64,000 bases of DNA, taken from contig NZ_BOOJ01000020.1 of assembly GCF_016863175.1 (NCBI RefSeq), forward strand, positions 17,907-81,906, read 5' to 3'. Position numbers and translations under genes: made by a program. Position 1 is the stretch's first letter. Each line of letters opens with the position of its first letter. The stretch comes from Paraplanobispora siamensis. GTDB lineage: Bacteria > Actinomycetota > Actinomycetes > Streptosporangiales > Streptosporangiaceae. Below, piece by piece: positions 24,059 through 32,987 of this stretch. The notes beneath the pieces are model-generated. The model saw only the letters and a program-made list of their open reading frames with translations, was not told the origin of the DNA and searched no databases.

Positions 24059-26611
24059 TTGAGGTTCCGGCCGTATGCCTGGATGCCCCGGCCGCTGCGG
24101 TGGCCGGCGCGGGTGCTCACCGTGCTGGTGGTGCTCGGGCTGGCCCTGGGCGGGGTGGTCGTGTGGAACGTGCGCGCGTCCTTCCCCCAGGTGTCGGGCG
24201 AGCTCAAGGTGGACGGCCTGACCGGCAAGGTCACCGTATATCGCGACAAGACGGGCATTCCGCACATCTATGCGGACTCTCCGGAGGACCTGTTCCTGGC
24301 CCAGGGATACGTCCACGCGCAGGACCGGTTCTTCGAGATGGACTTCCGGCGGCACGTGACCGCCGGGCGGCTGTCGGAGATGTTCGGCTCCGCGACCCTC
24401 ACCGAGGACAAGGTCATCCGGACCATGGGCTGGCGCAGGGTGGCCGAGGAGGAGCTGCCGACGCTCGCCGAGAGCACCCGGCACTACCTCGACGCCTACG
24501 CCAAGGGCGTGAACTCCTGGCTGGAGCGGCACCGGGGCGCCTCCGAGCGGAGCCTGGAGTACGGCGTGCTCAAGCTGACCAACTCCGCCTACGAGCCCGA
24601 GCCGTGGACCCCGGCCGACTCCCTGGCCTGGCTCAAGGCCATGGCCTGGGACCTGCGCTCCAACATGTCAGACGAGATCGGCCGGGCCCTGGCCGCCACG
24701 AAGCTGCCGCCCGAGCGGGTGGAGCAGCTGTGGCCGGACTACCCGTTCGACGACCACCAGCCGATCGTGACCCGGGGCACGGTGGTCCGGGGAAGGTTCG
24801 ACCAGGACGGGGAGCCGTCCCGGGACGGCGTGGCGACCGGCGCAGGCGCGCTGACCCGGGCCGCGCGGGCGATGCGGGCGGTGCCGAGCCTGCTGGGCGA
24901 CCCCGCCGGCGGCAACGGCATCGGCTCCAACTCCTGGGTGGTGGACGGGCGGCACACCGCCTCCGGCAAGCCGCTGCTGGCCAACGACCCGCACCTGTCG
25001 GCCGCCATGCCCTCGGTCTGGTACCAGGCGGGGCTGCACTGCCGTACGAAAAGCGCAACCTGTCCCTTCGACGTCACCGGCTTCACCTTCTCCGGCGTGC
25101 CCGGCGTGATCATCGGCCACAACGACAAGATCGCGTGGGGCTTCACGAACCTCGGCCCGGACGTGGCCGACCTGTACATGGAGAAGGTCGAGGACGGCTC
25201 CTACCTGTTCATGGGCCAGTGGCGGCCGCTGACCGTCAGGACCGAGACGATCAAGGTGGCGGGCGGGCCCCCGGTCCGCCTGGAGGTCCGGGACACCATG
25301 CACGGGCCGATCATCTCCGACGTCATGGAGAACGTGACGAACGCTCTGCCCGGCGCCGCCGAGGCCGCCGGGCAGGAGGCCGACGCGGTCGCGCTGAAGT
25401 GGACCGCGCTGGAGCCCGGCAAGAGCGCAGACGCGATCTTCGCGATCGACGCGGCGCAGAACTGGCAGGAGTTCCGCACGGCGGCGGCCCTGTTCGACGT
25501 GCCCGCGCAGAACCTGGTCTACGCCGACACCGAGGGCAACATCGGCTACCAGGCGCCCGGCCGGATCCCGGTCAGGACCCTCGGCGACGGCACCTGGCCG
25601 GTGCCCGGCTGGACCGGCGAGTACGCCTGGAAGGGCACGATCCCCTTCGACGAGCTGCCCTCCCTGTACAACCCGCCGGAGGGCTACATCGTGACCGCCA
25701 ACAACGCGGTCATCGACCCCGGGCGCTATCCGCACATGCTCACGACGGACTGGGCGTACGGCTACCGCTCCCAGCGCATCCTGGACCTGCTCCGCGCCGA
25801 GCTGGACAGGGGCAAGGTGGACGTCGCGGCGATGGGCCGCCTGCAGCAGGACACCCACAACGGCCTCGCCCGCTTCCTGGTGCCCGCGCTGATGGAACTC
25901 GACGTCGCCGGGCCCGCCGAGCAGGCCCGCGCGCTGCTGCGCGGCTGGGACGGCTCGCAGGGGTCCGGCTCCGCCCCCGCGATGTACTTCAACGCCGTCT
26001 GGCGCCACCTGCTGATCGAGACCTTCAACGACGACCTGCCCGAGGGCGCGCGGCCGGGCGGCGGCGACCGCTGGTTCGAGGTGGTGCGCGTCATGCTGGA
26101 CCGGCCCGACGACCCGTTCTGGGACGACGTCAGGACGGACCTCACCGAGACCAGGGACGACATGCTGCGCCGGGCCCTGGGCCGGGCCTACGACGAGCTG
26201 AGCGCCCGCCTGGGCCCGGACCCCGGGCAGTGGCGCTGGGGCGACCTGCACTCCCTCACCCTGGTCCACCAGTCCCTGGGCACCTCGGGGATCACCCCGA
26301 TCGAGTGGCTGTTCAACCGGGGGCCGTTCCCCCTGGGCGGCAACGACGACGCGGTCAACGCCATCGGCTGGGACGTCCAGGACGGCTACGAGGTGGGGTG
26401 GCTGCCCTCCATGCGGATGGTCGTCGACCTGGCCGGCTTCGACCGGTCGCAGTGGATCAACCTGACCGGCGCCTCCGGCCACGCCTTCCACGACAACTAC
26501 GCCGACCAGGCGCCCCTGTGGGCGAGCGGCAGGACCCTGCCGATGCTCTCCGGGCGGGAGGCGGTCGAGAAGGCGGCGGCGAACACGCTGACGCTGGCGC
26601 CCGCCGGGTGA
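24059..26611 (+). CDS. penicillin-acylase-family (Ntn) hydrolase
   Basis: About 850 residues, S45 family: acylases that cleave amides of penicillins, acyl-homoserine lactones or related compounds after self-processing. A membrane helix near the N-terminus (RVLTVLVVLGLALGGVVV) makes it exported or anchored. The propeptide is cut before a Ser that becomes the nucleophile: GNGIG/SNSWVVDG (Ser about 290). Other motifs: GIPHIYADSPEDLFLAQGYV, ANDPHLSAAMPSVWYQAGL, GVPGVIIGHNDKIAWGFTN and VTANNAVIDP. TTG at 24059 is preferred because a perfect AGGAGG (24047-24052) lies 6 bases upstream; that AGGAGG is inside the frame of the alternative ATG at 24038. Substrate unknown; quorum-signal or lactam deacylation are options. 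Confidence 0.88.
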   Translation: MRFRPYAWMPRPLRWPARVLTVLVVLGLALGGVVVWNVRASFPQVSGELKVDGLTGKVTVYRDKTGIPHIYADSPEDLFLAQGYVHAQDRFFEMDFRRHVTAGRLSEMFGSATLTEDKVIRTMGWRRVAEEELPTLAESTRHYLDAYAKGVNSWLERHRGASERSLEYGVLKLTNSAYEPEPWTPADSLAWLKAMAWDLRSNMSDEIGRALAATKLPPERVEQLWPDYPFDDHQPIVTRGTVVRGRFDQDGEPSRDGVATGAGALTRAARAMRAVPSLLGDPAGGNGIGSNSWVVDGRHTASGKPLLANDPHLSAAMPSVWYQAGLHCRTKSATCPFDVTGFTFSGVPGVIIGHNDKIAWGFTNLGPDVADLYMEKVEDGSYLFMGQWRPLTVRTETIKVAGGPPVRLEVRDTMHGPIISDVMENVTNALPGAAEAAGQEADAVALKWTALEPGKSADAIFAIDAAQNWQEFRTAAALFDVPAQNLVYADTEGNIGYQAPGRIPVRTLGDGTWPVPGWTGEYAWKGTIPFDELPSLYNPPEGYIVTANNAVIDPGRYPHMLTTDWAYGYRSQRILDLLRAELDRGKVDVAAMGRLQQDTHNGLARFLVPALMELDVAGPAEQARALLRGWDGSQGSGSAPAMYFNAVWRHLLIETFNDDLPEGARPGGGDRWFEVVRVMLDRPDDPFWDDVRTDLTETRDDMLRRALGRAYDELSARLGPDPGQWRWGDLHSLTLVHQSLGTSGITPIEWLFNRGPFPLGGNDDAVNAIGWDVQDGYEVGWLPSMRMVVDLAGFDRSQWINLTGASGHAFHDNYADQAPLWASGRTLPMLSGREAVEKAAANTLTLAPAG

Positions 26612-26618
26612 GCCCGTC

Positions 26619-27044
26619 TCAGGGCGTCTTCGAGCGGACCCACCAGGGCGATCTGCGGGGATAGTTGCCGTCCTCCAGGTTGGCCAGGCGCTCGAAGACG
26701 TTCCAGGAGGCCTGGTTCCCGCAGATCAGCATCGAGACGACCACCGCCACCACATAGAGCGGGAGCATGAACACGCCCGCGCAGGCCGCGTACTGCGAGG
26801 CGTGCCGGTCCTCGTGCCGGAGCAGGTGACCGGTCAGGCGGCCCTCCTCGTGCCGGGTCAGCACCACGTTCCCGAGGGTGAAGGCCCCCGCGACCGGGAA
26901 CGGGATGCGGTAGCCGTACGCCAGCAGCAGGCCGTCGGGCCCGGGGGTCACCCGCGCGCGGCCCAGGCGCGCCACCAGCAGCCCCAGGGGCGTGGAGAGG
27001 TTCACGTAGTTGACGACCCGCCGCACCCGATGCCACCGCCGCAT
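26619..27044 (-). CDS. hypothetical protein with HExxH motif and membrane helix
   Basis: A 141-residue protein. It contains LLRHEDRHASQYA, an HExxH motif typical of zinc metalloproteases, followed by one long hydrophobic segment (GVFMLPLYVVAVVVSMLICG, about 88-108). The motif stands just before the membrane helix. No further zinc ligand is obvious, so protease activity is only a possibility. It converges on the acylase gene (7-base gap) and is followed on the same strand's upstream side by the flavin reductase gene, 15 bases away. Confidence 0.65.
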   Translation of the reverse strand: MRRWHRVRRVVNYVNLSTPLGLLVARLGRARVTPGPDGLLLAYGYRIPFPVAGAFTLGNVVLTRHEEGRLTGHLLRHEDRHASQYAACAGVFMLPLYVVAVVVSMLICGNQASWNVFERLANLEDGNYPRRSPWWVRSKTP

Positions 27045-27059
27045 ACCGGTGATTGTCCG

Positions 27060-27557
27060 CTATTCGGCCAGCCGGCGGTAGCGACCCTCGTGATACAGCA
27101 GCGGGGAGCCGTCGGCCGGGGTCGCCACCGCGACCACCTCGCCGACCACGATGGAGTGGTCGCCGCCGTCGTGGACCGCGGCGGTGCGGCACTCGAGGGT
27201 GGCCAGGGCGTCGTCGAACAGCGCGACGCCGAGCCGGCCGTGGTGGTGCGGGTGCGCGTCGAGCTGGCCGGTGAGGGGGCGGCCGCGGTGGGCGAAGAAG
27301 CGGGAGACCTCCTCGGCGGAGTCCGGCAGGATCGACACCCCCCATATCCCGGCCGAGAGCACCGCGTCGTGGAAGCGGGCGATCTTCTCCACGCAGAACA
27401 GCGCGAGCAGCGGATCGAGGGAGACCGAGGCCAGGGAGTTGATGGTCATCGCGTAGTCGGCGTCGTCACGGCGGGTGGTGACGACGGCGACGCCGGTCGC
27501 GAACCGGCCCATGGCCCTGCGGTAGGAATCCCGGTCCGCCCGATCATCTGTCTGCAC
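27060..27557 (-). CDS. flavin reductase-like (FMN-binding) protein
   Basis: A 165-residue split-barrel flavin reductase of the HpaC/ActVB type, supplying reduced FMN/FAD to monooxygenases. Seen: SYRRAMGRFATGVAVVTTRR, MTINSLASVSLDPLLALFCV (flavin phosphate loop), SAGIWGVSILPDSAEEVSRF and HSIVVGEVVAVATP with a final LLYHEGRYRRL. GTG at 27557 is chosen because a TAAGGT box ends 7 bases upstream, giving a leaderless start; a TTG six codons earlier is possible. No partner oxygenase is nearby. Confidence 0.87.
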   Translation of the reverse strand: MQTDDRADRDSYRRAMGRFATGVAVVTTRRDDADYAMTINSLASVSLDPLLALFCVEKIARFHDAVLSAGIWGVSILPDSAEEVSRFFAHRGRPLTGQLDAHPHHHGRLGVALFDDALATLECRTAAVHDGGDHSIVVGEVVAVATPADGSPLLYHEGRYRRLAE

Positions 27558-27564
27558 GCAGGCC

Positions 27565-27570
27565 ACCTTA
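27565..27570 (-). promoter_or_regulatory. -10 element of a leaderless promoter (flavin reductase)
   Basis: TAAGGT on the minus strand, 7 bases before the GTG at 27557. Confidence 0.5.
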
Positions 27571-27575
27571 TGCAA

Positions 27576-28022
27576 TCAGGACGGATCGGACCTGACCGGG
27601 GCGGGGCCGTACGGATGCGGGGTGAGCAGCCAGGACCCGCCGCCCCTCGACGGGACGAGCAGGACGCCCGCCATGACGGCGAACACGCCCCCGTAGAGGT
27701 AGACGTAGCCCGACAGGTCGTTGGCCACCACCACGTCGCCCTCGGGGCGCTCGCCCAGCCAGAGCATCGTGACCAGGATCCAGCCCACCGCGGGCGCCAG
27801 GGCGGCCGCCTTGCCGCCGATCCCCCGGCCGGCGCCGTAGCAGGCCGCGAACAGAGCCACGACCCAGGCGATGGCCGCGACCGGGACGGGCCGCAGGTAC
27901 CACGAGTGGTGGAACCCGCCCAGCACGCCCATGAGAAGACCGGGCACGGTGAGCGCGGCGTACGTCGCCACGGCGGCCGCGCCCCGCCACGACGGCCTCG
28001 TGCCCGCCGGGACCTGCTCCAT
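27576..28022 (-). CDS. DUF6113-like four-helix membrane protein
   Basis: A 148-residue hydrophobic protein with four predicted membrane helices (VATYAALTVPGLLMGVLGG, VAAIAWVVALFAACYGAG, LAPAVGWILVTMLWLG, YLYGGVFAVMAGVLLVPS). It starts within about 15 bases of the mshB stop, so the two are one operon; this mshB-linked membrane protein is a familiar actinobacterial pairing. Starts at 28022 (ATG) or 28025 (GTG) cannot be told apart. Function unknown. Confidence 0.75.
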   Translation of the reverse strand: MEQVPAGTRPSWRGAAAVATYAALTVPGLLMGVLGGFHHSWYLRPVPVAAIAWVVALFAACYGAGRGIGGKAAALAPAVGWILVTMLWLGERPEGDVVVANDLSGYVYLYGGVFAVMAGVLLVPSRGGGSWLLTPHPYGPAPVRSDPS

Positions 28023-28036
28023 CACAACCACCGAGG

Positions 28037-28945
28037 CTATCCGATGCCCGCGAAGAGATCGTTCTCGCGGTCGTACGGCTCGCCGACGCCGCCCGCCTCG
28101 GCCGGCGCGCCCGGCCCGGCCGGACCCGGGACGCCGGAGTGCAGGATGAAGTGCTCGACCCCGAGCGCCTGCTGGCCGATCCCGTTGGACAGGGCGTACC
28201 AGGGCGCGTCCACGCTGATCTGGGTGGCGTGCGCGCGCATCGCCTCGAGCTTGGCGCCGACGTACGCGCGGGCGTCGATCTCGGTGGTGACGTCCCGGTC
28301 GGCGCAGCCGAACGGCAGGTCGTCCACGGACTCCTCGACGACGAAGCCGATGCCCGCCTCGCGCATCGCCTCGGCGGAGCGCCGCATGACCGAGCGGGGC
28401 AGGGCGGTGAGATAGAACTTGGCGATCCGCCACGGCTCGCCCTCGCCGAAGCCCGGGTCGGCGGCCAGGTCGAAGGCCCGCCGGGAGACGCGGTGGGCCT
28501 GGATGTGGTCGGGGTGGCCGTAGAAGCCGTTCTCGTCGTAGGTGACCAGGACCTGGGGCCGTACCTCGCGGATCACCTTGACCAGCTCGCCGGCCGCCTC
28601 GTCCGGGTCCGCCTGCCAGAAGGCGTTCGCGCGGTGGTTGGAGGCCACGCCCATCATCCCGGAGTCGCGCCAGCGGCCGGGGGCGCCCAGGAAGCGGTGG
28701 TCGGTGACGCCCAGCGCCTTGCAGGCCGCGGCGAGCTCGCCGATGCGGTGTTCGCCCAGGGTGTCGTCGCGGTCGGCGGCCAGGTGGGCCAGCTCGGGCG
28801 GGATGACCTCGCCCTCCTCGCCGAGGGTGCAGGTGACGAGGGTGACGTGGGCGCCCTCGGCGGCGTACTTGGCCATGGTGGCCCCGGTGCCGATCGTCTC
28901 GTCGTCGGGGTGGGCGTGCACGAGCAGCAGGCGCCGGTCATTCAT
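28037..28945 (-). CDS. mshB: mycothiol biosynthesis deacetylase MshB
   Basis: A 302-residue zinc deacetylase (LmbE/PIG-L fold) that removes acetate from GlcNAc-inositol, the second committed step to mycothiol. Seen: [17 protein letters not shown] (AHPDD zinc site and catalytic Asp), [47 protein letters not shown] (second zinc His region) and a family C-terminus ending near [15 protein letters not shown] at 28945 stands 6 bases after TACGCT, so it is probably leaderless. It proves that the host makes mycothiol and so is an actinobacterium. Confidence 0.95.
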   Translation of the reverse strand: MNDRRLLLVHAHPDDETIGTGATMAKYAAEGAHVTLVTCTLGEEGEVIPPELAHLAADRDDTLGEHRIGELAAACKALGVTDHRFLGAPGRWRDSGMMGVASNHRANAFWQADPDEAAGELVKVIREVRPQVLVTYDENGFYGHPDHIQAHRVSRRAFDLAADPGFGEGEPWRIAKFYLTALPRSVMRRSAEAMREAGIGFVVEESVDDLPFGCADRDVTTEIDARAYVGAKLEAMRAHATQISVDAPWYALSNGIGQQALGVEHFILHSGVPGPAGPGAPAEAGGVGEPYDRENDLFAGIG

Positions 28946-28951
28946 GCCATG

Positions 28952-28957
28952 AGCGTA
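28952..28957 (-). promoter_or_regulatory. -10 element of the mshB promoter
   Basis: TACGCT on the minus strand, 6 bases before the mshB ATG. Confidence 0.5.
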
Positions 28958-29014
28958 TCGGGGGCCGGGGGCGGCGGGTCCGCGGGGCGGCCGGGGTCTC
29001 CCGCGCCCCTGCCG

Positions 29015-29028
29015 GTGACAGGTGTCAC
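29015..29028. promoter_or_regulatory. palindrome in the mshB/S9 peptidase gap
   Basis: GTGACA-GG-TGTCAC, midway in the 180-base divergent region between mshB and the S9 peptidase gene. Candidate operator for either gene; the regulator is unknown. Confidence 0.4.
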
Positions 29029-29112
29029 GCGGGCACCGGCTCCTGTCGCCGGGGCACCGGCGCCGCCGGGCGCGTACGGGCTCCGCACACCTGCACTGTC
29101 CGGCGGAGCTGG

Positions 29113-29118
29113 CAGGAT
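29113..29118 (+). promoter_or_regulatory. -10-like element of the S9 peptidase gene
   Basis: CAGGAT ends 7 bases before the ATG at 29126. It matches the leaderless pattern except for the first base. Confidence 0.4.
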
Positions 29119-29125
29119 GGACGGT

Positions 29126-31195
29126 ATGAGTGAGAGCTTTCCTCGTCTGCACGCCCGGACCCGCCGTTTCAGTCTCGGTGTGCCGCGCGGCTTCACCATC
29201 GCGCCCGACGGCTCACGGGTCGTCTTCCTGCGGACGAAGAGCGGCTCCGACCCCGTCACCTGCCTGTGGGAGTTCGACGTCGCCGCCGGCGCCGAACGGC
29301 TGGTCGTCGACCCCCGCGCGCTGGACGCCGACGACAGGGACCTCCCGCCCGAGGAGCGCGCCCGCCGCGAGCGCAGCCGGGAGCAGGCCGGCGGCATCGT
29401 CGGCTACAGCACCGACACCGCGGTGACCACGGCCGCCTTCGCCCTCGCCGGCGGCCTCTACGTCGTGGACCTGCGCAGCGGGGGCGTGCGCCGCCTGCCC
29501 ACCGCCGGGCCCGTGGTCGATCCGCGCATGTCCCCCACCGGCGGCCACGTCGGCTACGTGACCGGCGGCGCCTTCCACGTCCAGGACCTGGAGCAGGGGG
29601 TGGACCACGCGCTGGCCCGCCCCGAGAAGCCCGAGGTGACCTACGGCCTGGCGGAGTTCGTCGCGGCCGAGGAGATGGACCGCCTGCGGGGCTTCTGGTG
29701 GTCGCCCGCCGGTGACGCGGTGCTGGTCGAGCGCGCCGACGAGTCGCCGGTGCACAAGTGGTTCATCGCCGACCCGGCCAATCCCTCCCGCCCGGCCGTC
29801 GAGCAGCGCTATCCCGCCGCGGGCACGCCGAACGCCGAGGTCGAGCTCTTCGTCCTCGGCCTGGACGGCTCACGCGTCCGGGTCCCCTTCACCGACGAAT
29901 ACCTCGTCACCGCCACCTGGGACGCCCACGACCTGGTGATCGTCACCATGTCCCGCGACCAGCGCTCGATGAGCGTGTTCTCGGTGGACCCGGTGACCGG
30001 GGCCACGACCCTCCTGCGCCGCGACACCGACGACGCCTGGGTGGAGATCGTCACCGGCGTGCCCGGGCACCTCTCCGACGGCACCCTCGTCTGGGTCGCC
30101 GACTCCGACGGCGGCCGGCGGCTGGTCATCGGCGACGCGCCGGCCACGCCCTCCACCCTCCAGGTCCGGCAGGTCCTCGACATCGAGGGCGACACCGTGC
30201 TCTTCCGGGCCAGCGGCGGCGACCCCGCCGAGATCGCCGTGTGGGCCTACCGCGACGGCCGGATCACCCTGGTCAGCCCCTCCGAGGCCGGCGTCTACAG
30301 CGGGCACGTCGCGGGCGGCACCCTGGTGATCACCGGCCACACGCTCGACAGCGAGGGCCCGGTGACCCAGGTCTTCCACCACCACAAGCCGCGCGGCCAC
30401 ATCACCTCGCACATCGAGCGGCACGGCCTGGACCTGCGGGTCTCCCTCATCAGGACCGGCGAGCGCGAGCTGTCCACCGCCGTGATCCTGCCCGCGGGGC
30501 ACGTGCCCGGGTCCGCGAAGCTGCCGGTCCTGATGGACCCGTACGGCGGGCCGCACGCCCAGCGCGTCCTGTCCGCCTCCGGGGCCTACCTCACCAGCCA
30601 GTGGTTCGCCGACCAGGGCTTCGCCGTGGTCGTGGCCGACGGCCGGGGCACCCCGGGCCGCAGCCCCGCCTTCGAGCGGGCCATCCTGCACGACCTGGCC
30701 GGGCCGGTCCTCCAGGACCAGGTGGACGCCCTGCACGGCGCCGCCGCCCAGTATCCCGACGACCTCGACCTGTCCAGGGTCGGGATCCGCGGCTGGTCCT
30801 TCGGCGGCTTCCTCGCGGCCCTGGCCGTGATGCGCCGCCCCGACGTGTTCCACGCGGCCGTCGCCGGGGCGCCGGTGACCGACTGGCGTCTCTACGACAC
30901 CTGCTACACCGAGCGTTATCTCGGCCACCCGGAGGAGGGCCACTACGACGCCTCGTCCCTGTTCGGCGACGCCGCCAAGCTCGACCGCCCGCTCCTGCTG
31001 GTCCACGGCCTGGCCGACGACAACGTGGTCGCCGCGCACACGCTGCGGCTGTCCTCCGCGCTGCTGGCGGCGGGCCGCCAGCACAGCGTGCTGCCGCTGT
31101 CGGGAGTCACCCACATGACCCCGCAGGAGGTCGTGGCCGAGAACCTGCTCCTGCTCCAGGTGGCGTTCCTCAAGAAGGCCCTCGGCGTGGAGTGA
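29126..31195 (+). CDS. S9 family (dipeptidyl-peptidase IV-like) peptidase
   Basis: A 689-residue cytosolic serine peptidase without a signal peptide. The N-terminal 430 residues form a DPP IV-type propeller (repeated WD-like strands such as [10 protein letters not shown] and [14 protein letters not shown]; the Glu-Glu dipeptide anchor is visible in [18 protein letters not shown]). The C-terminal 260 are the alpha/beta hydrolase: [16 protein letters not shown] (oxyanion), [20 protein letters not shown] (nucleophile Ser), [15 protein letters not shown] (Asp) and [10 protein letters not shown] (His). It should release N-terminal dipeptides after Pro or Ala. A strong hairpin follows the stop. Confidence 0.92.
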   Translation: MSESFPRLHARTRRFSLGVPRGFTIAPDGSRVVFLRTKSGSDPVTCLWEFDVAAGAERLVVDPRALDADDRDLPPEERARRERSREQAGGIVGYSTDTAVTTAAFALAGGLYVVDLRSGGVRRLPTAGPVVDPRMSPTGGHVGYVTGGAFHVQDLEQGVDHALARPEKPEVTYGLAEFVAAEEMDRLRGFWWSPAGDAVLVERADESPVHKWFIADPANPSRPAVEQRYPAAGTPNAEVELFVLGLDGSRVRVPFTDEYLVTATWDAHDLVIVTMSRDQRSMSVFSVDPVTGATTLLRRDTDDAWVEIVTGVPGHLSDGTLVWVADSDGGRRLVIGDAPATPSTLQVRQVLDIEGDTVLFRASGGDPAEIAVWAYRDGRITLVSPSEAGVYSGHVAGGTLVITGHTLDSEGPVTQVFHHHKPRGHITSHIERHGLDLRVSLIRTGERELSTAVILPAGHVPGSAKLPVLMDPYGGPHAQRVLSASGAYLTSQWFADQGFAVVVADGRGTPGRSPAFERAILHDLAGPVLQDQVDALHGAAAQYPDDLDLSRVGIRGWSFGGFLAALAVMRRPDVFHAAVAGAPVTDWRLYDTCYTERYLGHPEEGHYDASSLFGDAAKLDRPLLLVHGLADDNVVAAHTLRLSSALLAAGRQHSVLPLSGVTHMTPQEVVAENLLLLQVAFLKKALGVE

Positions 31196-31232
31196 CCCCC
31201 GGCGCCCGCCGGTCAGCGGCGGGCGCCGGGGG
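31196..31232. terminator. 15-bp bidirectional terminator hairpin
   Basis: A perfect inverted repeat (arms CCCCCGGCGCCCGCC and its complement, loop GGTCAGC) begins right after the S9 peptidase stop. The stop codon of the convergent ABC gene lies in its loop. It can end both transcripts. Confidence 0.7.
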
Positions 31233-32982
31233 ACGCCCCCTCGGGGGCGCCGTGCCAGCTGCTCCACAGGGCGGCGTAGGACCCGCCGGCGGCCACGAGC
31301 TCGTCGTGGGAGCCCAGCTCGCTGATCCGGCCGTCCTCGACCACCGCGACCCGGTCGGCGTCGTGCGCCGTGTAGAGGCGGTGCGCGATGGCGATCACCG
31401 TACGGCCGTCGAGGACCGCCGCCAGCGACCGTTCCAGGTCGCGGGCCGCCCTGGGGTCGATCAGCGAGGTGGCCTCGTCCAGGACGAGGGTGTGCGGGTC
31501 GGCCAGGACCAGGCGGGCGAGCGCGATCTGCTGGGCCTGAGCCGGTGAGAGCGTCTCGCCGCCCGAGCCCACCACGGTGTCCAGCCCGGCGGGCAGGGCC
31601 TCGACCCACTCCCGGGCGTCGACGGCCTCCAGGCACGCGCGGACGCGCTCGTCGCCTGCGTCGGGGCGGGCGATCAGCACGTTGTCGCGCAGCGTGCCCC
31701 GGAACACGTGGTGCTCCTGGGTGACCAGGGCGACGTGGCCGCGCAGGTCGTCCAGGGGCAGCTCGACGAGCGGGGTGCCGCCGACCGTGACCGCGCCCTC
31801 GCGCGGGCCGTGGATGCCCGCCAGCAGGCGGCCGAGCGTGGACTTGCCCGCCCCGGACGGGCCGACCATCGCCAGCCGCTCCCCCGGCCGGACCGTCAGG
31901 TCGATGCCGTGCAGCACGTCGTGGCCCTCGCGGTAGGCGTAACGCACGCCGTCGGCCCGCAGCTCCTCGCCGTCGGGGACGCCGGAGCCCGCCTCGCGGT
32001 CGTCGGGCACCTCGGCCACGCCCAGCAGGCGGGCCATGGAGGCCCCGCCGACCTGGAGCTCGTCGATCCACATGAGCAGCCGGTCGAGCGGGTCGATCAG
32101 CTGCTGCACGTAGAGCGTGGCCGCGGTGACCTGGGCCAGCCCGGCCCAGCCCTCGATGTAGAACAGCCCGCCGACCACCAGCGTGGACACCACCGGGATC
32201 ACGTAGCCCATCTCGACCGCCGGGAACCAGACCGTGCGCAGCCCGAGGGTGTAGCGCTCGGCCGCCCACGAGCGGGCGATGTCGGTGTCGGTGCGCCGGT
32301 GCCTGCGCTCCTGCAGGCCCAGCGCCTCCACCGTGCGGGCGCCGTTGACCGTCTCGGCCAGGCCGTCGGTCATGTCGGCGTACGCCGCGCTCTCGCGGAG
32401 GTAGCCGTCCCTGGCCCGCTTGAGGTACCAGCGTGTGGAGATCCACAGGACGGGGACGGCCAGCAGCGACGGCAGCATCAGCAGCGGCCCGGTCAGCAGC
32501 AGCGCGCCGACGGTGATCACGCAGGTGACCAGCGCGATCAGCGTCTCGGGCACGGCGTGCCTGACGGTGCGCGACAGCGAGTCCACATCCCGCGAGGTCC
32601 GGCTGATCAGGTCGCCCGACCCGGCGCGCTCGACGACGGACAGCGGCAGGCCGAGCACCCGCCCCACGAACTCCTCGCGCAGTTCGGCCAGGACCTTCTC
32701 GCCGAGCCTGGAGGAGGCCAGGACGGCGTATCTGACCAGTACGGCCTGCAGGGTCAGGAAGCCCGCCACGGTCAGCGCGACCACGGCGACGTCGACCCCG
32801 ACGCCCTCCTTGATGTCCTGGACGAGCCCGCCCAGCAGCCACGGCACGACCAGGCCCGTGACCGCGGACAGCCCGTGCAGGGACAGCGCCAGGGTCAGCT
32901 CACGGGGGTACTTCAGCGTGAGCCTGCGGGCGTAGGCCCGGACCTGGGCCTGGCCGGCGACCGGCAGGATCTGCCTGCTCAT
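31213..32982 (-). CDS. ABC exporter half-transporter, catalytic subunit
   Basis: A 589-residue fusion of a six-helix membrane domain (1-320) and an ATPase domain. The ATPase has a canonical Walker A GPSGAGKST (374-382), Q-loop TQEH, Walker B LVLDEATS (499-506, catalytic Glu present) and H-loop IAIAHRL (His 534). The signature is LSPAQ (478-482) instead of LSGGQ. Its partner gene, 5 bases upstream in the operon, has the opposite set of intact and lost motifs, so the two form one heterodimeric exporter with a single working ATP site. Substrate unknown; relatives export drugs, peptides or lipids. GAGGA lies 9 bases before the ATG. Confidence 0.9.
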   Translation of the reverse strand: MSRQILPVAGQAQVRAYARRLTLKYPRELTLALSLHGLSAVTGLVVPWLLGGLVQDIKEGVGVDVAVVALTVAGFLTLQAVLVRYAVLASSRLGEKVLAELREEFVGRVLGLPLSVVERAGSGDLISRTSRDVDSLSRTVRHAVPETLIALVTCVITVGALLLTGPLLMLPSLLAVPVLWISTRWYLKRARDGYLRESAAYADMTDGLAETVNGARTVEALGLQERRHRRTDTDIARSWAAERYTLGLRTVWFPAVEMGYVIPVVSTLVVGGLFYIEGWAGLAQVTAATLYVQQLIDPLDRLLMWIDELQVGGASMARLLGVAEVPDDREAGSGVPDGEELRADGVRYAYREGHDVLHGIDLTVRPGERLAMVGPSGAGKSTLGRLLAGIHGPREGAVTVGGTPLVELPLDDLRGHVALVTQEHHVFRGTLRDNVLIARPDAGDERVRACLEAVDAREWVEALPAGLDTVVGSGGETLSPAQAQQIALARLVLADPHTLVLDEATSLIDPRAARDLERSLAAVLDGRTVIAIAHRLYTAHDADRVAVVEDGRISELGSHDELVAAGGSYAALWSSWHGAPEGASPGARR

Positions 32983-32987
32983 CTGGC

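Noticed and set aside
28139..29125. Upstream extension of the S9 peptidase frame
   Set aside because: Antisense to mshB and compositionally a shadow; the peptidase starts naturally at 29126.
29870..32842. 990-codon open frame on the minus strand spanning the S9 peptidase and the ABC gene
   Set aside because: Antisense/out-of-frame shadow of two confidently identified genes; no recognisable motif.
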